Assembly: GCA_964393035.1 (NCBI GenBank)
Contig: CAYMRX010000001.1
Coordinates: 496,001 to 560,000 of the forward strand
Direction: 5' to 3'
DNA length: 64,000 bases
From: Tabrizicola_A sp964393035
GTDB lineage: Bacteria; Pseudomonadota; Alphaproteobacteria; Rhodobacterales; Rhodobacteraceae
The position numbers were made by a program, and so were the translations under genes. Below, one piece after another: positions 1 through 9,400 of this stretch (positions are counted from its first letter, which is position 1; every line of letters starts with the position of its first letter). Under the pieces are notes generated by a model. That model was given only the letters and a program-made list of their open reading frames with translations, made no database searches and had not been told where the DNA came from.

Positions 1-2
1 AT

Positions 3-620
3 TGGGGCTGGTTTGCCTTTGTGCATAACAAAACCCTCGCAAATCCCCCGAAATCCCTTGAGGAATTGGCGGCATCCGACCTGAAGATCGTCATCGAAGA
101 CCCGCGGTCATCGACCCCCGGTCTGGGATTGGTGATGTGGGTCAAGGCGGCCTACGGCGACCGGGCGGGCGAGATCTGGGCAGGGCTGAAGGACAATATC
201 GTCACCGTCACCCCTGGCTGGTCCGAGGCTTATGGCCTGTTTCTGGAGGGTGAGGCGGATATGGTGCTGTCTTACACCACCTCGCCCGCCTATCACCTGA
301 TCGCAGAAAGCGACGGCAGCAAAACGGCCGCGGCCTTTGGCGAAGGGCATTACATGCAGGTCGAAGTGGCGGGCAAGCTGGCTGCCAGCGACCAGCCCGC
401 CTTGGCCGATGCTTTCCTTGCCTATCTGGTGTCGGACGCGGCGCAAAGCGTGATCCCGGTGACGAACTGGATGTATCCTGCAAACCCGCTGGCCGCAGGT
501 CTGCCGAAGGGCTTTGAAACGCTGGTCCAACCGGAGACATCGCTGCTTTTGCCGCAAGACGAGGCAGGCGCGTTGCGCGACGCGGCCGTGGCGGAATGGC
601 AAGCCGCGCTGGCCCAATAA
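3..620 (+). CDS. thiB: Thiamine ABC transporter substrate-binding protein, 3' part
   Basis: Periplasmic binding protein that hands thiamine (or its phosphates) to the ThiPQ permease. The reading frame is open from the window edge, so the N-terminus and signal peptide lie upstream; about 205 C-terminal residues are present. The segment GWFAFVHNKTLANPPKSLEE and the later SYTTSPAYHLIAE and EVAGKLAASDQPALADAFLA stretches are typical of the C-terminal lobe of ThiB. It overlaps thiP by about 25 bp, as expected for a thiBPQ operon. A TPP riboswitch, if there is one, would lie outside the window. Confidence 0.88.
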   Translation, partial: WGWFAFVHNKTLANPPKSLEELAASDLKIVIEDPRSSTPGLGLVMWVKAAYGDRAGEIWAGLKDNIVTVTPGWSEAYGLFLEGEADMVLSYTTSPAYHLIAESDGSKTAAAFGEGHYMQVEVAGKLAASDQPALADAFLAYLVSDAAQSVIPVTNWMYPANPLAAGLPKGFETLVQPETSLLLPQDEAGALRDAAVAEWQAALAQ

Positions 621-2134
621 GCGCAGCCCTTCTGGGGCTGGCAGTTGCCGCGCTGACCCTTGGCAGCGCGGCAATGACGGCAGGCCATGCGGCCGATTGG
701 TCGCTTGGTCCTGCCGATGGCGCGGCGCTGCGCTTTACGCTGTTGCAAGCGGCGCTTTCTGCCGCAGTGTCGGGGCTGCTGGCCATCCCGCTGGCCCGCG
801 CCTTGGCCCGCAGAGATTTCCCGGGCCGGGGTCTGTTGATCCGCCTGCTGGCCGCCCCCTTCCTCTTGCCGGTCGTGGTGGCCGTGCTGGGCCTGCTTGC
901 GGTCTTTGGCCGGGCCGGGCCGGTCAACGCGGCGCTGGGGGCCATCGGTTTGCCGCCCCTGTCGATTTACGGTCTGCATGGCGTGGTCATTGCGCATGTT
1001 TTCCTGAACCTGCCCTTGGTGACACGGATGCTGCTGCAAGGCTGGCAAGCCATTCCCGCCGAACGCTTTCGGCTGGCAGAGGCGCTGGGGATGCCCCCCT
1101 CCTCGCAGTTCCGACATCTGGAATGGCCGATGCTGCGCAGCCTGTTGCCCGGCGCCTTTGCGACCGTGTTCCTGCTTTGCCTGACCAGTTTTGCCGTGGC
1201 CCTGACGCTGGGCGGCGGGCCGAAAGCGTCAACGCTGGAACTGGCGATCTATCAGGCCTTGCGCTTTGATTTCGATCTCGGGCGCGCGGCGCTGCTGGCC
1301 GCGGTGCAGTTTGGCCTTTGCGCGGTGGTAACGCTGGCGACCCTGCGGCTGGCGCCGGCGGTGCTGTTCGGGCCGGGTGTGGGCCGCGGGCGCGCGGTGC
1401 CGTCACCCCCCGGTTGGCGGCGTGCTGCGGATGCCTTGGCGATTGGCCTTGCGGTGGCTTTTCTTCTGGGTCCGCTGCTGGCGGTTATGCTGCGCGGCCT
1501 GCCGGGGCTCGCGGGCTTGCCGCCTGCGGTTTGGCTGGCTCTCGGGCGGTCTGTTGCCTTGTCGCTTGCATCCACCCTGCTGGCATGTGCGGCCGCCCTG
1601 ACACTGGCCTTGGCGGTCGCGCGGGGGCAATCATGGTTGGAAATCGCCGCGATGCTGCCGCTTTCAGCCTCGGGGCTGGTGATGGGGACAGGGCTTTTCC
1701 TTGCGGTTCATCCGGCGATCTCACCGGAAAGTCTGGCGCTGCCGGTGACGCTGATGGTCAATGCCGCGATGGCGCTGCCCTATCTCTTTCGTCTGCTTTT
1801 GCCCGAAGCACGCGCCTTGCGCGCCGATTATGACCGGCTTTCCGACAGTCTTGGCCTGACCGGGTTCGCGCGCCTGCGTCTGGTCACCCTGCCCCGGCTT
1901 TCCCGCCCCTTGGGCTTTGGCACCGGGCTGGCGGCGGCGTTGTCGATGGGGGATCTTGGGGTGATCGCCCTGTTCGCGGGAGAGCGGACCGAGACCTTGC
2001 CCCTGCTCATCCAGCGCCTGATGGGCGCTTACCGGATGGAGGCCGCAGCCGGGGCGGCCTTGGTTCTTGTCGCCGCAAGTTTTGCCCTGTTCTGGGCTTT
2101 TGACCGATGGGGGGCTGCCCGTGCTGCAACTTGA
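596..2134 (+). CDS. thiP: Thiamine ABC transporter permease
   Basis: Inner-membrane permease of the thiamine importer, 512 aa, about the usual ThiP length. It is a fused double-permease protein with roughly twelve hydrophobic segments. Two EAA-type loops that contact the ATPase are visible: RLAEALGMPPSSQFRHLEWP in the first half and RLSDSLGLTGFARLRLVTLP in the second. The ATG at 596 lies inside the end of thiB, and the thiQ start overlaps its 3' end, which indicates translational coupling across thiB-P-Q. Confidence 0.9.
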   Translation: MASRAGPISAALLGLAVAALTLGSAAMTAGHAADWSLGPADGAALRFTLLQAALSAAVSGLLAIPLARALARRDFPGRGLLIRLLAAPFLLPVVVAVLGLLAVFGRAGPVNAALGAIGLPPLSIYGLHGVVIAHVFLNLPLVTRMLLQGWQAIPAERFRLAEALGMPPSSQFRHLEWPMLRSLLPGAFATVFLLCLTSFAVALTLGGGPKASTLELAIYQALRFDFDLGRAALLAAVQFGLCAVVTLATLRLAPAVLFGPGVGRGRAVPSPPGWRRAADALAIGLAVAFLLGPLLAVMLRGLPGLAGLPPAVWLALGRSVALSLASTLLACAAALTLALAVARGQSWLEIAAMLPLSASGLVMGTGLFLAVHPAISPESLALPVTLMVNAAMALPYLFRLLLPEARALRADYDRLSDSLGLTGFARLRLVTLPRLSRPLGFGTGLAAALSMGDLGVIALFAGERTETLPLLIQRLMGAYRMEAAAGAALVLVAASFALFWAFDRWGAARAAT

Positions 2135-2813
2135 CCACATGGAGATAACGCAAGGCGCGTTACACCTGACCGCCGATTGGCACGTGCCCGCGGGGGCAAA
2201 GGTGGCGGTGATTGGCCCGTCTGGCGCGGGAAAATCAACACTGCTGATGGCGATTGCCGGGTTCGTGCCACATGCGGGCAAGGTGCTGTGGCAAGGCGGC
2301 GATCTTGGCCCCATGCCCCCCGGCGACAGGCCGCTGTCGATCCTGTTTCAGGATCAGAACCTCTTTCCACATCTGACCGTGGCGCAGAACCTTGGCCTTG
2401 GCATTTCACCGCGCCTGCGGCTGGGCGCAGAGGATCACGCCCGGATCGCGACGACCTTGCAGCGCGTCGGCTTGGGCGGGATGGGCGCACGGAAACCGGG
2501 GCAGCTTTCGGGCGGCCAGATCGGTCGTGCCGCACTGGCCCGTGCGCTTTTGCGGGCAAGGCCGATCCTCTTGCTGGACGAACCCTTTGCCGCCCTTGGC
2601 CCCGCGCTGAAGGCCGAAATGCTGGATCTGGTGGCCGAGACGGCGGCGGAAACCGGGGCTGCGGTCTTGATGGTCACCCATGATCCGGCGGACGCCCGGC
2701 GCTTTGCCGGGCTGACCGTGCTGGTCGAGGGCGGCATCGCCCATCCCCCGCAGCCAACCGCAGCCTTGTTCGCCAATCCGCCGCCTGCTCTGCAAGCCTA
2801 TCTTGGGCAATGA
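2121..2813 (+). CDS. thiQ: Thiamine ABC transporter ATP-binding protein
   Basis: Cytoplasmic ATPase of the thiamine importer, about 230 aa. Walker A (GPSGAGKST), Q-loop region (ILFQDQNLFPHLT), signature (LSGGQ), Walker B (ILLLDEP) and switch His (MVTHD) are all visible in order. The GTG at 2121 is chosen because the protein then begins VLQLDHMEITQ, a normal ABC N-terminus; the ATG at 2067 would add 18 residues with no match to the family, and an internal ATG is at 2139. It overlaps thiP by 14 bp and is followed at once by a strong terminator. Confidence 0.9.
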   Translation: MLQLDHMEITQGALHLTADWHVPAGAKVAVIGPSGAGKSTLLMAIAGFVPHAGKVLWQGGDLGPMPPGDRPLSILFQDQNLFPHLTVAQNLGLGISPRLRLGAEDHARIATTLQRVGLGGMGARKPGQLSGGQIGRAALARALLRARPILLLDEPFAALGPALKAEMLDLVAETAAETGAAVLMVTHDPADARRFAGLTVLVEGGIAHPPQPTAALFANPPPALQAYLGQ

Positions 2814-2814
2814 A

Positions 2815-2843
2815 AAAACCCCCGCGCGACGCACGGGGGTTTT
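2815..2843. terminator. Bidirectional terminator between thiQ and petC
   Basis: A 10-bp stem, AAAACCCCCG (2815-2824) with CGGGGGTTTT (2834-2843), and a 9-nt loop. The T-run on one strand and the A-run on the other let it act in both directions, between two convergent operons. Confidence 0.85.
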
Positions 2844-2864
2844 CAAGATCAAGTCCTGACAGGA

Positions 2865-3653
2865 TCAGGCGTGCTTCTTGCCTTTGACGCCAGCCCAAAG
2901 GCGCTTGTTCGTCAGGTAAAGAAGCGAGGTCAGCAGGACGAGGAAGATCACCGCGACAAAGCCGGTTTGCTTGCGCGCCATCATGTGCGGCTCGGCGGCC
3001 CACATCAGGAAGGCGGCGACGTCTTCGGCCATGTGATGCAGGCTGGCCGGGTGACCGTCCTGATAGGTCACCTGATCGTCAGACAGCGGCGGGGCCATAG
3101 CGATCCAGCCGCCCGGGAAGGCGTGGTTTTCGTAGAAAGTGGTGCCCGCTTCTTCCTTTTCCTCGCCGGTGTAGCCGGTCAGGATCGAGACGATATGCTC
3201 AGGCCCACCCATGCCACGGAACATCTGGTTGATGCCAAGGCCGTAAGGGCCATGGAACCCGGCCCGCGCCTTCGCCATCAGCGACAGGTCGGGCGCGCCC
3301 GCGCCGGTGTTGGCCGGGAAGTTATCCGACGCCAGTGCCTCGCGCTCCTCGCCGGTTTCCTTGTCGATCACGGTGAAGTTCTTGGCATAGGCGCGCACCT
3401 GATCTTCGGGCAGGTTCGGGCCGCCCTCATCCGCAAGGGTGCGGATGGGGACATATTTCAGGCCATGACAGCCCGAGCAAACCTCGGTGAACACCTGAAG
3501 GCCGCGCTGAAGCTGGTGTTCATCGAAGGTGCCGAACGGGCCTTCAAACGAGAAGGCGACGTCATGGGTTTCCGCCTCGCCACCCGAGGCAAAGGCCGCC
3601 CCGGTGGTGAGGGCCAGAGCGGAAATGGCGCTGATTGCGATTTTGCGAAACAT
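2865..3653 (-). CDS. petC: Cytochrome c1 of the bc1 complex
   Basis: Membrane-anchored c-type cytochrome that passes electrons from the Rieske protein to cytochrome c2. The 262-aa protein has a signal peptide (MFRKIAISAISALALTTGAAFA), the heme-binding CSGCH at about residues 59-63, a WIAMAPPL segment likely to hold the axial Met, and one C-terminal membrane anchor (FVAVIFLVLLTSLLYL) followed by basic residues. The start at 3653 is preceded by GAAAGGAA at a good distance; an in-frame ATG further upstream would lengthen the signal peptide. It is the third gene of petABC, 23 bp after petB. Confidence 0.95.
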   Translation of the reverse strand: MFRKIAISAISALALTTGAAFASGGEAETHDVAFSFEGPFGTFDEHQLQRGLQVFTEVCSGCHGLKYVPIRTLADEGGPNLPEDQVRAYAKNFTVIDKETGEEREALASDNFPANTGAGAPDLSLMAKARAGFHGPYGLGINQMFRGMGGPEHIVSILTGYTGEEKEEAGTTFYENHAFPGGWIAMAPPLSDDQVTYQDGHPASLHHMAEDVAAFLMWAAEPHMMARKQTGFVAVIFLVLLTSLLYLTNKRLWAGVKGKKHA

Positions 3654-3676
3654 CTTGGTCAGTTCCTTTCCGTCAC

Positions 3677-4990
3677 TCACTCGGCCGCGCCGGGATAGTG
3701 GGCCTTGAAGTCTTCCTCGATCGTGGCCGGCAGCGGCAGCGGCTTTTCAAGCACACCCAGCAGCGGCAGGATCACGAGGAAATAGGCGAACCAATAGGTC
3801 GCCGCGATCAGCGAGATGTAGGGGTAGATCCCGTCGGTCGGCATCGCGCCCACCCACATCAGCACCACGAAGTCGATGACCAGAAGCCAGAACCAGCCCT
3901 TGAACTTGGGCCGATACTTGCCCGAGCGCACCGAGGAGGTGTCCAGCCACGGCACCAGTGCCATGACGGCAATGGCGCCAAACATCGCCAGCACGCCGAA
4001 GAATTTGGCGTCGATGATGCGGAACGACAGGAAGTTCACCAGTTGCACCACCCAAACGTCGGCAGTGAAGGCGCGCAGGATGGCGTAGAACGGCAGGAAG
4101 TACCATTCCGGCACGATATGCGCAGGCGTCGCCAGAGCGTTGGCTTCGGTGTAGTTGTCGGGGTGGCCAAGGTAGTTCGGCATGAAGCCGACCACGGCAA
4201 AGAAGATCACCAGAACAACGCCAAGGGCGAACAGGTCTTTGATGACGTAGTAGGGCCAGAAGGGAACGGTGTCTTTCGCGGCTTCTTCCTTGGACCCGCG
4301 GCGCACATCAACACCCGCGGGGTTGTTGTTGCCGGTGGTGTGGAAGGCCCAGATGTGAACGGCCACAAGCGCGGCGATCACGAAAGGCAGAAGATAGTGC
4401 AGCGAGAAGAAGCGGTTCAGCGTGGCATTGTCCACGGCCGGGCCGCCCAGGAGCCATTCCTGAATGGTCGGGCCAACGCCGGGGATCGCACCGAACAGAC
4501 CGGTGATAACCGTGGCACCCCAGAACGACATCTGACCCCAGGGCAGAACATAGCCCATGAACGCGGTCGCCATCATCGCGAGGTAAATCAGCATGCCGAC
4601 GATCCAGGTCACTTCGCGCGGGGCTTTGTACGATCCGTAGTAAAGGCCGCGGAAGATGTGGATGTAGACGGCAAAGAAGAACAGAGATGCGCCGTTGGCG
4701 TGCAGATAGCGCAGCATATGCCCGCCGTTCACGTCGCGCATGATATGCTCGACCGAGGCGAAGGCCAGATCGACATGAGGGGTGTAATGCATCACCAGCA
4801 CGATGCCGGTGACGATTTGCAGCGCAAGACAGAACGCCAGCACGATGCCCCAGATCCACATCCAGTTCAGGTTCTTCGGCGTGGGGATCATCAGGACGTC
4901 GTAAACAAGGCTCACCACCGGCAGGCGGGCATGAAGCCACTTTTCAAGGCCCGACTTGGGCTCGTAATGGTCGTGGGGAATTCCGGCCAT
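3677..4990 (-). CDS. petB: Cytochrome b of the bc1 complex
   Basis: Di-heme integral membrane subunit that holds the quinol oxidation and quinone reduction sites. At 437 aa it has the normal length for Rhodobacter cytochrome b. The PEWYFLPFYAILRA segment carries the Qo-site PEWY motif, and GHMLRYLHANGASLFF carries His ligands of the hemes. Eight hydrophobic helices are apparent. It sits between petA (12 bp upstream) and petC. Confidence 0.97.
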   Translation of the reverse strand: MAGIPHDHYEPKSGLEKWLHARLPVVSLVYDVLMIPTPKNLNWMWIWGIVLAFCLALQIVTGIVLVMHYTPHVDLAFASVEHIMRDVNGGHMLRYLHANGASLFFFAVYIHIFRGLYYGSYKAPREVTWIVGMLIYLAMMATAFMGYVLPWGQMSFWGATVITGLFGAIPGVGPTIQEWLLGGPAVDNATLNRFFSLHYLLPFVIAALVAVHIWAFHTTGNNNPAGVDVRRGSKEEAAKDTVPFWPYYVIKDLFALGVVLVIFFAVVGFMPNYLGHPDNYTEANALATPAHIVPEWYFLPFYAILRAFTADVWVVQLVNFLSFRIIDAKFFGVLAMFGAIAVMALVPWLDTSSVRSGKYRPKFKGWFWLLVIDFVVLMWVGAMPTDGIYPYISLIAATYWFAYFLVILPLLGVLEKPLPLPATIEEDFKAHYPGAAE

Positions 4991-5002
4991 GTGTCTAGCT
5001 CC

Positions 5003-5563
5003 TTAGCCCAGCTTGATGGTGGTTGCGTCTTCGAAGGCGGCAACCGGAACGTCGAGATTGCGCGGCGCCGGTCCTTTGCGGATACGGCCGGCGGTGTCAT
5101 AGTGCGAGCCGTGGCAGGGGCAGAACCAGCCGCCGAACTCGCCCGAGGCATTGCCGATCGGAACGCAACCCAAGTGGGTGCAGACGCCGATCATCACCAG
5201 CCATTCGCCTGCCTCGTCGAGCGCGCGGTTCGCGTCAGACGCGTCAGCATCGGGCTTGTTGGCGTTTTCGGCCGAACCGTCGATCAGTTCTTCCAGCTTC
5301 ACCGCACGGGCGGCTTCAATCTCGTCGGGGCTGCGGCGGCGGATGAACACCGGCTTGCCGCGCCATTTCACCGTCAACTGGGTGCCCACTTCGACGCCCG
5401 AAACGTCGACGAAGATCGACGCCAAGGCACGGGTATCCGCCGAGGGGTTCATCTGATTGACCAGCGGCCAGACGGCCGCCCCGGTTGCAACAGCGCCTGC
5501 TCCGGCGGTTGCGTAATACAGGAAATCCCTGCGGGTGCCTGCGTCATTGTCTGCGTGGGACAC
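5003..5563 (-). CDS. petA: Rieske iron-sulfur protein of the bc1 complex
   Basis: The [2Fe-2S] subunit of ubiquinol-cytochrome c reductase, 186 aa. It has a Tat-type N-terminus (GTRRDFLYYATAGAGAVATG) that also serves as membrane anchor, and both cluster-binding boxes, CTHLGCVPIG and CPCHGSHYD. The GTG start at 5563 is chosen because it gives the VSHADNDAGTRRDFLYY N-terminus typical of Rhodobacter and has GGGAGAAG upstream; longer versions add unrelated sequence. It is the first gene of petABC, so the promoter should lie in 5564-5757. Confidence 0.95.
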   Translation of the reverse strand: MSHADNDAGTRRDFLYYATAGAGAVATGAAVWPLVNQMNPSADTRALASIFVDVSGVEVGTQLTVKWRGKPVFIRRRSPDEIEAARAVKLEELIDGSAENANKPDADASDANRALDEAGEWLVMIGVCTHLGCVPIGNASGEFGGWFCPCHGSHYDTAGRIRKGPAPRNLDVPVAAFEDATTIKLG

Positions 5564-5757
5564 GAGATCTTCTCCCTTCCAAGGCCGCGCGATGCGACCC
5601 ATATGCCAACGGGGCCGCGGTCCCCCGCAGCCTTGCCGGGCGGGTTTTAGACAAGGAAACCCGCGCCGTCCAGCGGTCAAAGGCGCACAGGGGTGGCAGA
5701 ATTTCGCTTTTGTTGCAGCTTGGTCTTGTAAATCAGCCTCTGCTCCTTAGCCGCAGC

Positions 5758-6366
5758 TTAGGCCGGACGGGTTTCGACCATCGCCGGGCGCGCGGCAAAG
5801 CCCTTTGCCCAAGCCGAAAGCGCGGGCCGCTCCTGCCGCCAGTCCCGATCAGCGTGACGGAAGTCAAGATATTCCAGCGCGACGGCAATCGCGATATGGG
5901 CCATGGTCAACGGGCCAGTCAAAACCCCCATCGACCGCGCCTCGACCGCGTCGAGCGCCCGGGCAATCTTCTGCCACTGGCCTTCCACCCAAGGGGCATA
6001 GCGCAGGGCCTCTGGCCGCAGGCGGCCCTCATAAACCATCAAGAGTGCCGCTTCCAGAATACCGTCCGCCGTGGCTTCCAAGGTCAGGATCGGCCACAGA
6101 TCAGCCCCTTGCGGATAAAACCCAGCCCCCGAGAGATCATCAAGATAGCGGCAGATCACCCGGCTGTCATAGATCGCGGCGCCGCCGCCTGCGGGCACCA
6201 AAGCCGGAATTTTGCCCAAAGGGTTCTGCGCCAAGGGCAGGCTGCCGGGATCCAGCGGACTGCCCGCGACAGCAATTTCTTCGACGCGATCCGTCAGACC
6301 CGATTCGCGGATCAGAACCATGACCTTGCGGCCAAAGGGTGTGGTGGGCGAGGTGTAAAGCTGCAT
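5758..6366 (-). CDS. Glutathione S-transferase family protein
   Basis: About 202 aa. It has an N-terminal thioredoxin-like domain (MQLYTSPTTPFGRKVMVLIRESGL, NPLGKIPALV, IYDSRVICRYLDD) and an all-helical C-terminal domain. The cis-Pro (KIPALV) and the following Asp-Ser-Arg of the glutathione site are present. The Ser of TTPFGRK stands where many bacterial GSTs have Ser or Cys. The ATG at 6366 starts exactly at the GST fold. It lies 81 bp downstream of the NRPS gene on the same strand, so co-transcription is possible. The substrate cannot be inferred. Confidence 0.85.
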   Translation of the reverse strand: MQLYTSPTTPFGRKVMVLIRESGLTDRVEEIAVAGSPLDPGSLPLAQNPLGKIPALVPAGGGAAIYDSRVICRYLDDLSGAGFYPQGADLWPILTLEATADGILEAALLMVYEGRLRPEALRYAPWVEGQWQKIARALDAVEARSMGVLTGPLTMAHIAIAVALEYLDFRHADRDWRQERPALSAWAKGFAARPAMVETRPA

Positions 6367-6446
6367 GGCAATCCTGCACGGGTGGGGCGGGGCGCATCCT
6401 GACCTTCGGGGCCGCAAGGCACAAGAGCCGTAAGGCATAAGGGCAG

Positions 6447-9400
6447 TCAGCCCTTCACTTGCGGCAATCCTGCCCCCGCCATCAACCGTGTCAGATGGCC
6501 CGCCAGCACATCGACATTGCCGGGTTCCAGAATCGACAAATGCGTGCCGGGCAGATCGAACATCTGCAACCCGCCCTGCGCGACCGAAATCCAGCCCAGC
6601 GCAGAGGCCAGCGCCTCGGGGCTGTCCCAGAAGCTGCGGTCAGCGCGGAACACCGTCAGGGGGCCACCATAGAATTGGGTGCGGTAAAACTCCACCGCGC
6701 AGACATTGGCAGCAATCAGGTTCAAAGGGTTGATCTGATCCGGCATCGAACGCAGCGCCTCGCGGTGTTCACGGTAGCGGTCGATCTTGTTTTTCAACAC
6801 TTGCGCAAAATGCCAAAGCCCATGCTTGCGAACTTGCTGCCAATGCGCGCGCAGTTTGGCGCGGCCCACAAAGGGCGGCCTGCCGTCCGGCCCCACCGCA
6901 TCCAAGACCGCCAACACCCGAACTTCGCGCCCGGCCGCACGCAAAAGCTGCGCCAGTTCGAAAGCGAAATAGGCGGCCATCGACACGGCCACCAGCCCAA
7001 CCGGCCCGGTGGGGTGGAAGGCCTGAATTTCGTCGAAATACAGGCGGGCCGTGCGCTCGACGTTGATGTCGTCAAGATTGCGCGGGATTCCGACGGACAG
7101 GCCGAAAAACGGCTGGTCGGGGCCAAGTGCTGTCGAAAGCGGGCGGAACAGATCTTCGTGACGGCCCAAGACATGAATGGCAAAAAGGGCGGGCTTGGTG
7201 CCATTGGGCTGGATCGGAACCGTATAGCGGGGTCGGCTCGCGCCGCGTTGCAACAGATCCGCCAAGGCGCGGGCGGTGCCGCTGTTGTGCAGATCAGCGG
7301 TCTGCAATTCATGGCCAGTGCGCTGCTCGATCAGACTGACAAGCCGCAAACCCAGCAAGGAATCCCCCCCCATATCGCTGAAACTGGCATCCGACGGAAC
7401 GCTGTCGCGCTCCAGAACCTCGGCCATGCAGGCGGCGATGCTGAGGGTCAGGGCATCATCCGGGTCGGCCGGGGCACCGGTGGGCACAAACTCGGGCTTG
7501 GGCAGCGCCCGGGTGTCGATCTTGCCATTCGGACCGACAGGCAGATTTTCAATGCCAATCAGTTGCGGCACCATTGCCCCCGGCAAGACCTGCCGGGCCT
7601 GTTTGTGAATCAAGGCAATCGGACGGTCGGGGTCATGCAGCACCCAAGCCAAGAGCCGCGGGCGCCCGTCATCGGCCAAGGCGACATGCACCTGCCGCAC
7701 CCCTTCCAGCCGTACCAATTGCTGTTCAATCTGGTTCAGGTCCACCCTGTGGCCACGCAGTTTGATCTGACGATCCTGCCGGCCAAGGAATTCCAACAGA
7801 CCATCAGGTCGCCAACGGGCCTGATCGCCTGTGCAGTAAAGCCGCCCCGGCACAAAGGGATTGGGCGTAAAGACCTGCGCGCTGCGGGCGTCGTCGTTCA
7901 GATAGCCGCCCGCCACCGCTGACCCACCGATCCAAAGCATCCCGCGCCCACCGCGGGGCGTCAGACTGCCATCCGGCGCGCGCAACGCCACCTGCGCATG
8001 GCCAAGCGGGCGGCCGATCGGCACGTCCTCCATGCTGTCGGGCAGCGCGGCCCCGCCCGGCAACACAAAGGCGGTTGCCGTGATCGTGGCCTCGGTCGGG
8101 CCATAGCCGTTGATCCAAGCGACACCGGGGGCAAGCGCGCGCCATTTGCGCAAGGCGGACGGGCGGATCGGTTCGCTGCCCGTCACCATAAGCCGCAAAG
8201 TGGCGGGCACGCCTTGGCCCAAGGCCGCAAGTTCATCAACCAGCACATGCCAAAAACTTGCCGGAAGGTTCGCAACGCTGATGCGGTGGCGGTCGATCAG
8301 ATCAAGACAGGCCCGAACCGCCCCTGCCGTCTGTGGGTCGCGGGTGACCACGGTGGCCCCGGCCAAAAGCGTCGGCAGGATTTCTTCCAAGGCCACATCA
8401 AAACCAAGGCCTGCAAATTGCAAAACCCGGTCTGCGGCGGTCAGCCCATAGGCCGCAATCGTGGCCGAAGCATGGGCCGACAAGGCCCCGGCCAACCCGC
8501 GCACGGCCTTGGGTTCGCCAGTAGACCCCGAGGTGAACAGAACATAGGCCAGCGTTTCCGCATCAATCTGGGGGCGCGGCGGGGCAACCGGATGTCGGTC
8601 GGCAAGATCTGGAACCAGTTGAAGGGGATGGGCAAGATCCGAGCCCGCCATCGCAATCAAGGCCTTGGCTTGGGCTTTGGCAAGCAATCCGGCCCGCCAG
8701 TCTTTGGGCAGATCGGGATCAAGCGGCAAGAACGCCGCGCCCAGCTTCAGAACCGCCAAAAGCGACACCACATGCGCAGCCCCCCGCGGCAGGTGCAGCG
8801 CAACCACATCCCCCTTGCCAATTCCGGCCGTGTGAAGCCGGAGGGCCAAGGCATTGGCGGCCTGATCCACAGCGGCAAAGCTGAACTCTTGCCCGCTATC
8901 GCCTTCGATGACGGCCAAGGCATCGGGCTGTGCGACGGCAACCCTTTCAAACCGGGCCGCAAGAGAGATCGCCGCATCCGGCACAGGCGTGTCAGGCTGC
9001 CCAAGCCGGACCAGCGCGGTCCGCTCCTGCGGTGCCAGCATATCAAGGGCGCCGAGCGGCCGGGTTGCAGGCGCATGCGCCATTTCCGTCAGCAAAAGCG
9101 CAACCTGATCAAGGATTTGGTTGGCCAGTGGGGCCGGAACACGCATGGGGTCATGTTCCAACAGCAGATGCAGTTCGGGATCATCGGCGACCGCAAGCGT
9201 CAAGGGGGCCACGCCCTCCTCGATCAGACGCACCGTCCATTCATGCCAAACCCCGCCCAAGTCCCGCATCCGCGCAGGTAACGAGGCTTGGGCATACATG
9301 ACGATCGTATCAAAAAGCCCCGCACTGCCGGGCAGACCCGCCCAACGCCGCACCTCGGTCGGGCTGGCATGCGCGTGCTGACGCATTGCGACCGTGGTTT

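Noticed and set aside
1..620. TPP riboswitch for the thiamine transporter
   Set aside because: The 5' end of the operon lies outside the window, so no leader can be examined.
2067..2120. ATG at 2067 as the thiQ start
   Set aside because: It adds 18 residues inside thiP with no similarity to the family; the GTG at 2121 gives a normal ABC N-terminus.
3635..5650. 671-aa open frame on the plus strand across petA and petB
   Set aside because: It runs antisense to conserved petA/petB, is rich in His, Arg and Gln as expected for a shadow frame in GC-rich DNA, and has no motif.
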